Assembly: GCA_027531445.1 (NCBI GenBank)
Contig: JAPZRK010000131.1
Span: forward strand, 1-53,256
Length of the DNA stretch: 53,256 bases
Reading direction: 5' to 3'
Origin: Leptospira sp.
GTDB taxonomy: Bacteria; Spirochaetota; Leptospiria; Leptospirales; Leptospiraceae
Numbering within the stretch: position 1 is the first letter of the stretch; every line of letters starts with the position of its first letter. A program made the translations under genes and the position numbers. Positions 34,816-42,350 of this stretch are shown in pieces. The notes under the pieces are model-generated. The model made no database searches, was not told the DNA's origin, and worked only from the letters and a program-made list of their open reading frames with translations.

Positions 34816-35601
34816 CTATTTGTCCTTTAATAATTTTACCAACTCAGGATGGAATTCATTATCGTAGGATGACTTATTTGATAAACTTTCTGCTAGTTGG
34901 TAGGGAGTAAAGCCTTCTCGATTTTTAATTTTGAGACTCGCTCCATTTGAAACGAGAATCTTGGCCAATTTTAATTTATCTTTTGAGTAGGATTGTACAA
35001 TTAAATGGAGCGGTGTTTCACCACGATAATTTACTTTGTTGATGTCTGACTTTGCTCCAGCGAATAAAAGATATTCTAGAATATTCGCGTTTCCCACTTT
35101 GCAGACGTTATGCAAAACCGAATCTTCAGTAATGTCATTTTGTTCATGAATGTTACCACCTCTTTTGATCATCATTTTCAAGATTTCGAGATCATTTAAT
35201 GAACCTATATAGCTCATGGCAGTCGCCTTAAATTCATCTTGAATCGTAACATCTGCTCCATTCACGAGTAAAACTTTAGCCAACTCGAAACGTTGGTTAC
35301 GAAGGGCGTAAACGAGTGGTGTCGCACCCGAATGGTCACGTGCATTTACATCTGCACCTTGAGATAAAAGTTTAAGAATGAGGGCTTCATTGTTTTTTCC
35401 AGTGGCCGCCTTATGCAAAGGAGTGATAGTTCTTTTGACGAGCACATACTCAAACAAATCTTTTCCTGCATAATAGGGAACTAGGATCGGATAAAGAATT
35501 AACTTCTCATACCAATTAAATGTTGGCTTAATGTCCATACTCAATAAATTCTGATTAAGTATAAGTAGCACAAATAGAATTTGCCAAATTTTTTTAATCA
35601 T
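34816..35601 (-). CDS. Exported ankyrin-repeat protein
   Basis: 261 residues with an N-terminal signal or anchor (IWQILFVLLILNQNLLS). Five to six ankyrin repeats follow: TPLHKAATGKNNEALILKLL, ATPLVYALRNQRFELAKVLL, ATAMSYIGSLNDLEILKMMI, DSVLHNVCKVGNANILEYLL, ETPLHLIVQSYSKDKLKLAK and FTPYQLAESLSNKSSYDNEF. Ankyrin repeats mediate protein binding. It lies 12 bases downstream of the 590-residue membrane protein gene and is probably cotranscribed, so the two may act together in the periplasm. Confidence 0.92.
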   Translation of the reverse strand: MIKKIWQILFVLLILNQNLLSMDIKPTFNWYEKLILYPILVPYYAGKDLFEYVLVKRTITPLHKAATGKNNEALILKLLSQGADVNARDHSGATPLVYALRNQRFELAKVLLVNGADVTIQDEFKATAMSYIGSLNDLEILKMMIKRGGNIHEQNDITEDSVLHNVCKVGNANILEYLLFAGAKSDINKVNYRGETPLHLIVQSYSKDKLKLAKILVSNGASLKIKNREGFTPYQLAESLSNKSSYDNEFHPELVKLLKDK

Positions 35602-35613
35602 TCCATTGCACTT

Positions 35614-37386
35614 TCATTTTTCTAAATATAACAAAGATTCTTCGCGACTTTTTAGATTTTTTAAGTATTCCTCATTTACGTTTTCCAACTTCATTTTTGA
35701 AATCATTTTGGATATATCTAAATCAAGACCTTCTGCCTTTTTTTCCAATACAACTAGATCATTTCTAAGCGAATTCATTTCTTTTTTGGATTTTTCTTTT
35801 TTTTCAATAAGAATAGGAATCCGATCAATGTCTTCCTTCACTACACTTGCGATTTGTTTGAAATTTTCTTGATAAACAAATAATCCATAATTGTCTTTAG
35901 TTGAGATTGATTTAAATTCAGCAACAGCTTCGAGATACCTAGAATCCGAGAGAAGTAATTGGAATTTTCTAAACTTAATATCGTTTAACCGATATTGATT
36001 TTGATTATGAAGAACGACGTAGTTCAGTATACCCATTCTAAATTGATTATATTTTGATGTCATACTTTCTTTGGTATAAGCATTTTCTGCAACTTTATAC
36101 TCTGTATTCACCATACAGACCAATTTTTGAAGAGGACTATTCAACTCATCTTCATTCCCAAATTTACAAATTCCTTTTTCAACCGAATCAACTAAATATA
36201 TGATGGCATTCTGTTGGATTTGAAAAATACTTTCAATTGCCAAAAATGCCTCTACAGAGATTTCTGAATCAGGAAATTTCCTGATCAAATATAATAAATA
36301 TTTCAAAAGGGATTCTTTATTTGTTTGTCCATCTAAATAATCACTGATAAACACAGCGGGATCGGAGCTATACTGATAGACCAATCTCGTTAAATTTTGA
36401 GTATAAAAAGAATTTAAAAATAGTGCGATTTCAAGAGGATTTAACTGACCAGGTTGAATCAATTCATGATGAAAAATCAAAACTTGCTCTTCTTTATCGA
36501 GCGGATAAATTTGATCCAATAAATCCTGGGTCTTATAAGAAGGAGTCTTTAAAGTTTTCTTTTGTAATTCCAATTCATAATTTGAGAAATCTTTATGATG
36601 CTCTTGAATCATATCCGATATCGATTTTTCAAGATAAGAAAGTGTCGGAAACAAATTGGATTTTAAAATTTTCGGATAATCTCGATGTCGAAAAATATAA
36701 CCTTTGGGGACCGAGGTTGAATCTTGCATTCGGAAAGAAGTAGGCTGTGGCCAATTGGCAGGATTCTCATTGTATTTCTCAAGCCCATATTGGAATAAAA
36801 AATATGAGATCATGAGTATTCCAAAAATACTTAAGCCCACTTTCGTAGGATTTGATTTTAATTTTTGAAGCAAAGACATTGATCTTGTCTCGAATGTCTC
36901 ATCAATAATCTTTTCTTTGTTATCCTCTTTAGGCAACTCACCTTCCAAATCTAGAAGTTCATTTACTAAATTAGGTTTGATTTGGTAATAATCTGATTCA
37001 AATTTTACATTTTTTTTAAGTTGGATGAATTCTTTTAAAACATAGCGGAGATAGTTGTCTTCTAACGACTGATCCAAATTTTCGTAGATCTTCTTAGCGT
37101 AGTTTGTGTCTCTATTTTCTTTGGTCAAAATAGATGTAAAATGTTTTGATAATGCTGACTTGCTTTGTGCGTCTTCCTCCTGCTCCCATGCTTCACAATA
37201 AACCAACTTACCCTTGGGCCCAAAAGCGCATAAACCAAACTTCAATTCTTGTAATTCTATTCTGAAGACACGTTTGTTTTGATTAACCGTAACTTTGATA
37301 GACTCCAAAATAAAACCATCGCTCTTTGATTTGGTAAATGTTAATACCTTTGAGCTCCCAACTGATTCAATTGTTACTAGCTTCAT
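35614..37386 (-). CDS. One-TM protein with coiled-coil C-terminus, family unknown
   Basis: 590 residues. Residues 1-180 are cytoplasmic in type, with a beta-rich start; a membrane helix lies at ~183-202 (VGLSIFGILMISYFLFQYGL). The ~390 residues after it are mainly helical and contain isolated cysteines (GICKFGNEDELN, KLVCMVNTEY). The last ~55 residues form a strongly predicted coiled coil (EKKEKSKKEMNSLRNDLVVL, with heptads). No family recognised. It is upstream of the ankyrin gene by 12 bases and 32 bases downstream of a GNAT gene. Its design, with a cytoplasmic domain, one TM and a long periplasmic helical part, would suit a trans-membrane adaptor. Confidence 0.82.
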   Translation of the reverse strand: MKLVTIESVGSSKVLTFTKSKSDGFILESIKVTVNQNKRVFRIELQELKFGLCAFGPKGKLVYCEAWEQEEDAQSKSALSKHFTSILTKENRDTNYAKKIYENLDQSLEDNYLRYVLKEFIQLKKNVKFESDYYQIKPNLVNELLDLEGELPKEDNKEKIIDETFETRSMSLLQKLKSNPTKVGLSIFGILMISYFLFQYGLEKYNENPANWPQPTSFRMQDSTSVPKGYIFRHRDYPKILKSNLFPTLSYLEKSISDMIQEHHKDFSNYELELQKKTLKTPSYKTQDLLDQIYPLDKEEQVLIFHHELIQPGQLNPLEIALFLNSFYTQNLTRLVYQYSSDPAVFISDYLDGQTNKESLLKYLLYLIRKFPDSEISVEAFLAIESIFQIQQNAIIYLVDSVEKGICKFGNEDELNSPLQKLVCMVNTEYKVAENAYTKESMTSKYNQFRMGILNYVVLHNQNQYRLNDIKFRKFQLLLSDSRYLEAVAEFKSISTKDNYGLFVYQENFKQIASVVKEDIDRIPILIEKKEKSKKEMNSLRNDLVVLEKKAEGLDLDISKMISKMKLENVNEEYLKNLKSREESLLYLEK

Positions 37387-37418
37387 TATTTTATAAAATA
37401 TTTAACTCAGCAAAGTCC

Positions 37419-37910
37419 CTACAACTCTTTTTGCCAAAACAAAGCCGTACCGGTTGATGGATCCAACGAATAACCTTTAAAGCCGAAATTTTTATAGGCC
37501 CTTTGTGCAATTTGATTTCCACTTAGCACCTCCAAGGTGATTTTACAACACCCTCTTTCATACGCTATGCTTTCTATAGCTTCCAACAAACGTTGACTTA
37601 TTTTTTTGCCGCGGAATTCTGAAAATACAATGACGTCGTGAATATTTAATAATGGTTTTGCGGCAAAGGTTGAAAACCCTTCAAAAGCATTCAGCAATCC
37701 GGCAGGTTTCCCATCTACATAAGCAAGCAAAGATAATGCAAAACTACGTTTAGACAATTCGGAAACTAGTGTTTTTTTGACTAAATCAGTTAATGGAATT
37801 CCGCCACCCATAACATCCGTTGCATATTCATCCAAAAGCAATACTAGATCCCTTGCATGCTGTGAATTATGATAATCAACCTGAACAATTTGAATGGGTG
37901 TTTTTGCCAT
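37419..37910 (-). CDS. GNAT family N-acetyltransferase
   Basis: 163 residues. The acetyl-CoA fold is visible: PAGLLNAFEGFSTFAAKPLL, then NIHDVIVFSEFRGKKISQRL (motif A with R-G-K-K-I-S), then ERGCCKITLEVLSGNQIAQR and AYKNFGFKGY (motif B). Substrate unknown. It is the first gene of the run with the one-TM and ankyrin genes, and is divergent from the exported protein at 38004 across 93 bases in which no clear regulatory site is seen. Confidence 0.92.
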   Translation of the reverse strand: MAKTPIQIVQVDYHNSQHARDLVLLLDEYATDVMGGGIPLTDLVKKTLVSELSKRSFALSLLAYVDGKPAGLLNAFEGFSTFAAKPLLNIHDVIVFSEFRGKKISQRLLEAIESIAYERGCCKITLEVLSGNQIAQRAYKNFGFKGYSLDPSTGTALFWQKEL

Positions 37911-38003
37911 CGCAAACTCCTTTTAAAATCTATACCGCTCCGCATTTTTATTGCCTGAAAATCAGTTTTGTAACACTTCGAAGACCCTCTTGTCTAATTT
38001 GCC

Positions 38004-38642
38004 ATGAAACTAAATCAATACTTAAAAAATCCATTTTTCCTCTTCTTTTTGATGATCTCTGGCATATCTCTAGAATCAAAAGAAGTGACACCGGCCACAA
38101 GCATCTCCCCGAAAAGTCAAATCACCTGGCTAACCGTTACGAAAGTAAAAAAACCATGGTTTGCATGGAGAGGCCTAGTATCTTCTAAAATGGAAAAATC
38201 AATTCCAGAATACCAATCGATTGCGGGTTTGGAAGAAAAATTCTATTCCTTTTGGGAAGGAACGGATCGTTTTGGAGGTATCTATTTCTGGAGACAAAAA
38301 TCAGATGCGGATGCATGGTTCCAACAATCATGGTTTGATAGAACCGAAAAGAAATACGGAGAGAAAGGGGTCGTTGATTCTTACTCTATCTTAAATTCAT
38401 TCGTTAATCCCAGCTTAGCCCAAAAAGGTGAAAATCTTTATGCAATACTTTCCTATCGCAATATTGATGTTAAAGGAGACGCAACAAAAGAAAAAAGTCT
38501 AGTGTATCATGTATCCCTTATAGATTCAAATCAGAAAAAATGTTCATTAATGATTTGGAAAGACGAAAAAACGGCAATGGAGAATTTAAGCACAACTGAT
38601 TCTGATGAATTGTTTTATATTCCAGTTTTTTTTAGGAAATAA
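38004..38642 (+). CDS. Exported protein, possible YdhR-like fold
   Basis: 212 residues with a signal peptide-like start (NPFFLFFLMISGISLESKE). The middle (GLEEKFYSFWEGTDRFGG, IYFWRQKSDADAWFQQSWFD) resembles the small alpha-beta barrel of YdhR-type putative monooxygenases, where a tryptophan/phenylalanine-rich helix follows a beta strand. The C-terminal part is beta-rich. The match is weak. It lies two bases upstream of an SDR gene, with which it must be cotranscribed. Confidence 0.7.
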   Translation: MKLNQYLKNPFFLFFLMISGISLESKEVTPATSISPKSQITWLTVTKVKKPWFAWRGLVSSKMEKSIPEYQSIAGLEEKFYSFWEGTDRFGGIYFWRQKSDADAWFQQSWFDRTEKKYGEKGVVDSYSILNSFVNPSLAQKGENLYAILSYRNIDVKGDATKEKSLVYHVSLIDSNQKKCSLMIWKDEKTAMENLSTTDSDELFYIPVFFRK

Positions 38643-38644
38643 AA

Positions 38645-39454
38645 ATGAAACAAGTGATCATCATCACCGGAGCATCGTCTGGCATCGGAAAAGCGACGGC
38701 TGAACTTTTTGCGCAAATGAAATGGGAAGTCTTTTCATTTTCTAGAAAAGAAATCGTTCCTAATCATCCAAACCAGAAAAACTTAGTCGTAGACATTACT
38801 AATCCAGAATCCATACGAAGTGCCATCAAATCGGTGTATGATTCTAGCGGAAAAATCGATGTTATCGTAAACAATGCAGGTTTTGGCGCATTCGGTGCTT
38901 TTGAAACATCGAGTCATAGTGAAAGGAATTCGATGTTTCAAGTCAATGTCTTTGGACTCATGAACATGATACAGGAAACACTTCCTTACTTAAGAAAGCA
39001 AAGATTTGGCACCATCGTCAATGTGTCCTCTATAGGAGGACTTATTACCTATCCATTATTTTCGGTTTATCATAGTACGAAATGGGCGGTTGAAGGATTT
39101 TCCGAAAGTTTACACTATGAACTGAAGCCGTTTGGAATTCAAGTGAAGATCATAGAACCTGGTGCAACCAAAACCAAGTTCAATTCAGAATCCCTTCACG
39201 AGTACAAAGATAAAAGCATCGATGACTATTTACAGTATGTAAATAAATTGACTAAAACCAAAGATAGCTCTTTTGTTGATGCCATAGAACCAGAAGATGT
39301 TGCAAAAACTATTTTTGATGCCGTTATGAGCCCAAAACCACGGCTTCGATTTATTGTAGGAAATCAAAGATCTAAAACCCTAGCTAACCTTCGAAAGATA
39401 TTGCCGACTTCTTGGTTTATTTCTTTTCTAGAAAAAAGGTTAAACATAAACTGA
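38645..39454 (+). CDS. Short-chain dehydrogenase/reductase
   Basis: 269 residues. Cofactor motif TGASSGIGKATA at the N-terminus, NNAGFGAFGAFE near 78, serines in NVSSIGG near 124 and catalytic YHSTKWAVEGFSE near 140. SRKE after the second strand suggests NADP. It is of the classical type, with a C-terminal KPRLRFIVGNQRSK segment common in SDRs acting on lipids or sugars. The stop overlaps the ECF sigma ATG (TGATG), so the three genes 38004-40263 form an operon. Confidence 0.94.
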   Translation: MKQVIIITGASSGIGKATAELFAQMKWEVFSFSRKEIVPNHPNQKNLVVDITNPESIRSAIKSVYDSSGKIDVIVNNAGFGAFGAFETSSHSERNSMFQVNVFGLMNMIQETLPYLRKQRFGTIVNVSSIGGLITYPLFSVYHSTKWAVEGFSESLHYELKPFGIQVKIIEPGATKTKFNSESLHEYKDKSIDDYLQYVNKLTKTKDSSFVDAIEPEDVAKTIFDAVMSPKPRLRFIVGNQRSKTLANLRKILPTSWFISFLEKRLNIN

Positions 39455-40263
39455 TGTGGATGCAAACATTAGAAGATGACCCCATGGTTCTCAAAGAAGC
39501 ACTGAAGGGTAACCAAAAATATCTGGAACTCCTTCTGAAGCAACACCAGGATTTTATATATAACATTGCTTTGCGATTGTATTTGAATCCTGATGATGCT
39601 TTGGATGCTACCCAAGAAGTTTTGATCAAAGTGTTTACAAAACTCAACACATTTCAAGGCAATAGCAAATTCCGAACCTGGCTATACCGAATCGTAGTGA
39701 ATCATTTTCTAAATGCACCAAAAAAAAGGTTCGAATCCGTACAACAAATTGAACCTACTTATGAAGAGCAGGAAGTTGAGTATTCTGAAGATGAAGTTGA
39801 AGAGGTTCGAATACTTTGTGCAACCGCAATGTTGATGTGCCTTACTCGAGAGCAGAGACTTATTTATATCATCGGCGAAATTTTTGAAGCAGATCATAAG
39901 TTAGGTGCAGAATTATTTTCCATATCAACTGCAAATTATCGTGTAAAGCTACATCGTGCTCGTGAAGATTTGAAAACCTACGTTTCTGGCAAATGTGGAT
40001 TGGTAAATAGCGATAATCCTTGTCGTTGCCCTAAAAAAACAAGGCAAATGGTGAAAATGGGGTTAGTTGACAAAAACAATCTTCGATTTCACTCTTCCTA
40101 TGCAGTGAAAGTACACGATTGGGTTCAAGAAAAAAGAACCGTCGTTAGGAATGAAATTGAAATGAAGATGAAGGATCTTTTCCAAAATAGTCCCTTCCAG
40201 GTTAGAGAAGACTTGAATCGTTTGCTTGAATCAATTCCAGATCAAATTCCACGGAAACAATAA
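39454..40263 (+). CDS. ECF-type RNA polymerase sigma factor
   Basis: 269 residues from the ATG at 39454, which overlaps the SDR stop; upstream extension to 39412 would lie inside the SDR gene. Region 2: FIYNIALRLYLNPDDALDAT, QEVLIKVFTKLNTFQGNSKF, RTWLYRIVVNHFLNAPKKR. Region 4: CLTREQRLIYIIGEIFEADH, then ISTANYRVKLHRAREDL as the DNA-binding helix. It is longer than ordinary ECF factors (~190): the extra C-terminal ~90 residues start with a cysteine cluster, CGLVNSDNPCRCPKKTRQMV, possibly zinc-binding. No anti-sigma gene is next to it, so the extension may take over control. Its target genes are not visible. Confidence 0.93.
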   Translation: MWMQTLEDDPMVLKEALKGNQKYLELLLKQHQDFIYNIALRLYLNPDDALDATQEVLIKVFTKLNTFQGNSKFRTWLYRIVVNHFLNAPKKRFESVQQIEPTYEEQEVEYSEDEVEEVRILCATAMLMCLTREQRLIYIIGEIFEADHKLGAELFSISTANYRVKLHRAREDLKTYVSGKCGLVNSDNPCRCPKKTRQMVKMGLVDKNNLRFHSSYAVKVHDWVQEKRTVVRNEIEMKMKDLFQNSPFQVREDLNRLLESIPDQIPRKQ

Positions 40264-40377
40264 AAACGAACAAAGGCAACCTTCGGAAGAATTAGAGCAA
40301 GACACCCAAACAAACCTCGTTCCCATCTCCGTTACCGATGGAAACAAAGTTTGGTTAGTGCTGCGACTCTCAATAGC
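40264..40377. other. Intergenic stretch, decayed copy of repeat edge
   Basis: No gene is seen between the sigma factor stop and the tandem repeats. The start (AATAAAAACGAACAAAGGCA and following ACCTTCGG) resembles the segment just after the terminators in each repeat unit (ATAAAAACGAACAGAACAAC CTTC), so it may be the edge of an older, degraded third unit. Confidence 0.4.
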
Positions 40378-40387
40378 ACCCACAAAC

Positions 40388-40416
40388 AAAAAAAGCGTTC
40401 ACATAAGTAAACGCTT
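40388..40416 (-). terminator. Terminator copy 3 in the 5S downstream array
   Basis: On the minus strand the hairpin AAGCGTTTAC-TTAT-GTGAACGCTT is followed by a run of T's. It is the third terminator met by a transcript leaving the 5S gene and the copy nearest the convergent sigma factor gene. Confidence 0.75.
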
Positions 40417-40554
40417 CCTTAAACGATAAAAACGAACAGAACAACCTTCGCGAACCTTTCCACCTAATACGGTACTACTTTAGTTCGCTCAAATTCATTG
40501 AAGTATAAAAAAGTTACCCGGCAACCTGCGCTGCGACCCATAGGGAGCGAGCAG

Positions 40555-40598
40555 GCGACTTTTGCGGGCGAAGCAGCGTTAGCGTAGCAAAAAGTCGC
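40555..40598. repeat. Inverted repeat inside unit 1
   Basis: GCGACTTTTGC pairs with GCAAAAAGTCGC with one bulged base, around a 21-base loop rich in GC (GGGCGAAGCAGCGTTAGCGTA). A short palindromic GGACGGCAGCCGC segment follows. The same structure recurs at 40803-40846 in unit 2. This is typical of a REP/MITE-like intergenic palindrome. Confidence 0.75.
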
Positions 40599-40622
40599 GG
40601 ACGGCAGCCGCAAACACAGAGC

Positions 40623-40870
40623 ACCCACAAACAAAAAAAGCGTTCACCTAAGTAAACGCTTCCTTAAACGATAAAAACGAACAGAACAACCTTCCCACCG
40701 AACCATTCCACCTAATACGGTATCACTTTCGTTCGCTCAAATTCATTGAAGTATAAAAAAGTTACCCGGCAACCTGCGCAGCGACCCATAGGGAGCGAGC
40801 AGGCGACTTTTGCGGGCGAAGCAGCGTTAGCGTAGCAAAAAGTCGCGGACGGCAGCCGCAAAAACAGATT
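40623..40870 (-). repeat. Tandem repeat unit 2 (248 bp) downstream of 5S rRNA
   Basis: Second copy of the unit, directly abutting unit 1. The same parts are found at the same spacing: terminator (40633-40661), ACCCGGCAAC at 40764-40773 and the inverted repeat at 40803-40846. Differences from unit 1 are concentrated around 40690-40735. A third terminator-bearing start, at 40871, leads directly into the real 5S gene, indicating that the units arose by duplication of the 5S downstream flank. Confidence 0.85.
40633..40661 (-). terminator. Terminator copy 2 in the 5S downstream array
   Basis: On the minus strand AAGCGTTTAC-TTAG-GTGAACGCTT, with a T7 run after it. It differs from copy 3 by one loop base, 245 bases away. 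Confidence 0.78.
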
Positions 40871-40880
40871 ACCCACAAAC

Positions 40881-40910
40881 AAAAAAAGCGCTCACATCAG
40901 TAAGCGCTTT
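40881..40910 (-). terminator. Rho-independent terminator of the 5S rRNA gene
   Basis: On the minus strand AAAGCGCTTAC-TGAT-GTGAGCGCTTT forms an 11-bp stem with one U-G wobble and is followed by seven T's. It starts ~20 bases after the 5S 3' end, so it is the primary terminator of that gene. Confidence 0.92.
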
Positions 40911-40929
40911 CTTTAACAATAATGACGAA

Positions 40930-41045
40930 CCCGGCAACGTCCTACTCTCCCATTGAGCGAACCCAATAGTACCATCGGCGATGAGAAGCTTGACTTCCGT
41001 GTTCGGAATGGGAACGGGTATGGCCTTCTCTCCATAATCACCAGG
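40930..41045 (-). rRNA. rrf: 5S ribosomal RNA
   Basis: About 116 bases. On the minus strand it begins CCTGGTGATTATGGAGAGAA, continues with the conserved loop ACCCGTTCCCATTCCGAACA CGGAAGTCAAGC, and ends with GGGAGAGTAGGACGTTGCCG GG. The two ends pair to form helix I (CCTGGTGA with TTGCCGGG, allowing G-U pairs). There is no 23S or 16S gene beside it, which is the known unlinked arrangement in Leptospira. Upstream (minus strand) a TTGACT hexamer at 41078-41083 might be part of its promoter, but no matching -10 box is obvious. Ends are estimated to within a few bases. Confidence 0.95.
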
Positions 41046-41133
41046 AGTGATTACCAGTGTTTTTGAAAAGAGGTGAGAGTCAATGGAAAATATGATTTTA
41101 GATGGTATTCTTTCCTAATTTGTCGGGAAAAGG

Positions 41134-41634
41134 TTGCCTTTTTTCCAGTGGTGTCCATCCTCTTATCCAGTGTCTGATCTCTTTGAACCTATAGTCCAAA
41201 CCGATTCATTTACCGTGATGGGGATTCGCATTCGCACTTCTAATGACGTAGGTGCGGCCGCTTTGGATATCCCCAATACATACTCAAAATTCTATAAAGA
41301 AGAGATACCAAAGAAGTTAGATCATTTGAGAAAGTATGATCCTCTTTATGCAATTTATTTCAACTACGAATCCGATGAATTAGGACATTATGATTTTCTA
41401 TTGGGTTACTGTGTCAAAGATAATGAAACGCCTATACTCGGATTGGAAAAAGTCCAAGTCCCTTTACAATCGGGAAGGTATTTTTCAATTCAGCCTGGTC
41501 CCCCAGAAGACGTTGTCCCAAAATTCTGGGCCACCATATGGAACAGAAAAGAGATCCACTTTACAAGAACCTTTCAATTTGATTGGGAAGAATATTCGGA
41601 AGCAGGTATCAGAGTCTTTTTATCTTCAAAATGA
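41134..41634 (+). CDS. Effector-binding (GyrI/AraC-type) domain protein
   Basis: Up to 166 residues. The fold pattern is that of GyrI-like stand-alone ligand-binding domains: SDLFEPIVQTDSFTVMGIRI, then IPNTYSKFYKEEIP, then YAIYFNYESDELGHYDFLLG and the last part with WATIWNRKEIHFTRTFQFDW EEY. They bind hydrophobic or cationic small molecules. There is no ATG at a suitable place; TTG at 41134 or GTG at 41170 are candidates, and the GTG would give an N-terminus (MSDLFEPIV) more like the family. The 3' 61 bases overlap the convergent PrsW-like gene. Confidence 0.78.
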   Translation: MPFFQWCPSSYPVSDLFEPIVQTDSFTVMGIRIRTSNDVGAAALDIPNTYSKFYKEEIPKKLDHLRKYDPLYAIYFNYESDELGHYDFLLGYCVKDNETPILGLEKVQVPLQSGRYFSIQPGPPEDVVPKFWATIWNRKEIHFTRTFQFDWEEYSEAGIRVFLSSK

Positions 41635-42350
41635 GGATTTAAGTAAATACGCCAATCCCTCACCACCCAGACCCAAATCCCCACAAATAAGGCTGTCTCA
41701 ACCCATTGGCCAAACTGTGCGCCTGGGATGAGCAAAAAATCTACAACACCATGTTGGACAATAGCAAGTAACAATGCAAAAAACAAATAAAGAAATCTCT
41801 CCTTGGTTTCCTTTTCGTTGCTTTTTAACATAAAAAATCCAAAACACAAGTTGATCAACAAATGGATGTTACTTGAATGGATGGTCCGAGCTAAATAGAT
41901 CTCAAATTTTTTATCAGAGATTTCTCTTGCGATGTATTGAGTATTCTCAATCAGCGAAAACCCCAGAGCTACCGAACCTGCAAATAAAATAGATTCTGGC
42001 TTGAACTGTTTTTTTTGATAATCATAACCCAAGAAAAAAGATAGAAAAAGAATGAACGAGATTTTAAAAGTTTCTTCTATCATCCCTGCCTGAATGAAAG
42101 CAAGATGAGCGGTAGATGTCAGTAGACTCACCTTCTTTTTTGGAACAAAATCTGTTTGCGGCCAAAGAAGCGGATGAAGCCAAATAATGAGAATCGTAGA
42201 AACCCAACCTAACAGCAAACCAAAGATCATGCCTATTCGAATAGTCCAAGTTTTTGGAAGACTATAAGCTTTGTAGATGGCAAAACCCCATGGAAAAACA
42301 GATGCAAAACCTAAAATCATATCCCAGGTATCTATCTTAAGATCGCTCAC
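41574..42350 (-). CDS. PrsW-like intramembrane protease
   Basis: 258 residues, GTG start overlapping the stop of the TonB-like gene (GTGA). Seven to eight hydrophobic helices. The PrsW (M82) motifs are present: GMIEETFK (EExxK) near 90, GFSLIENTQY (FxxxEN-type) near 130, RTIHSSNIH near 155 and VQHGVVDF near 203. Such proteins cut anti-sigma factors or other membrane proteins within the bilayer. Being coupled to a polytopic TonB-like protein, that protein or another in the envelope may be its substrate. Its end runs 61 bases into the convergent effector-binding gene. Confidence 0.88.
   Translation of the reverse strand: MSDLKIDTWDMILGFASVFPWGFAIYKAYSLPKTWTIRIGMIFGLLLGWVSTILIIWLHPLLWPQTDFVPKKKVSLLTSTAHLAFIQAGMIEETFKISFILFLSFFLGYDYQKKQFKPESILFAGSVALGFSLIENTQYIAREISDKKFEIYLARTIHSSNIHLLINLCFGFFMLKSNEKETKERFLYLFFALLLAIVQHGVVDFLLIPGAQFGQWVETALFVGIWVWVVRDWRIYLNPHFEDKKTLIPASEYSSQSN

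Larger units (their letters stand above)
40378..40622 (-). repeat. Tandem repeat unit 1 (245 bp) downstream of 5S rRNA
   Basis: This unit is nearly identical to the next one (40623-40870). It contains: a terminator hairpin; a less conserved stretch with the block TTCGCTCAAATTCATTGAAG; the ten bases ACCCGGCAAC (40516-40525) identical to the 3' end of the 5S gene; and a GC-rich element with an inverted repeat at 40555-40598 (GCGACTTTTGC / GCAAAAAGTCGC). The GC-rich part stands out from the A+T-rich surroundings and looks like a mobile intergenic palindromic element. Confidence 0.85.

Noticed and set aside
36423..36743. 106-codon plus-strand ORF
   Set aside because: It is fully antisense to the 590-residue membrane protein, has no ribosome site and matches no family.
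39729..39739. GGTTCGAATCC, identical to a tRNA T-loop segment
   Set aside because: It lies within the ECF sigma factor coding sequence, with no acceptor stem, anticodon arm or CCA end around it.
40226..40429. 67-codon plus-strand ORF
   Set aside because: It overlaps the sigma factor 3' end and the start of the repeat array; its product (low complexity, Asn/Gln/Lys-rich) shows no coding signal.
40378..40870. Tandem repeats considered as a CRISPR array
   Set aside because: Only two units of ~246 bp without spacer-repeat alternation, and no cas genes nearby.
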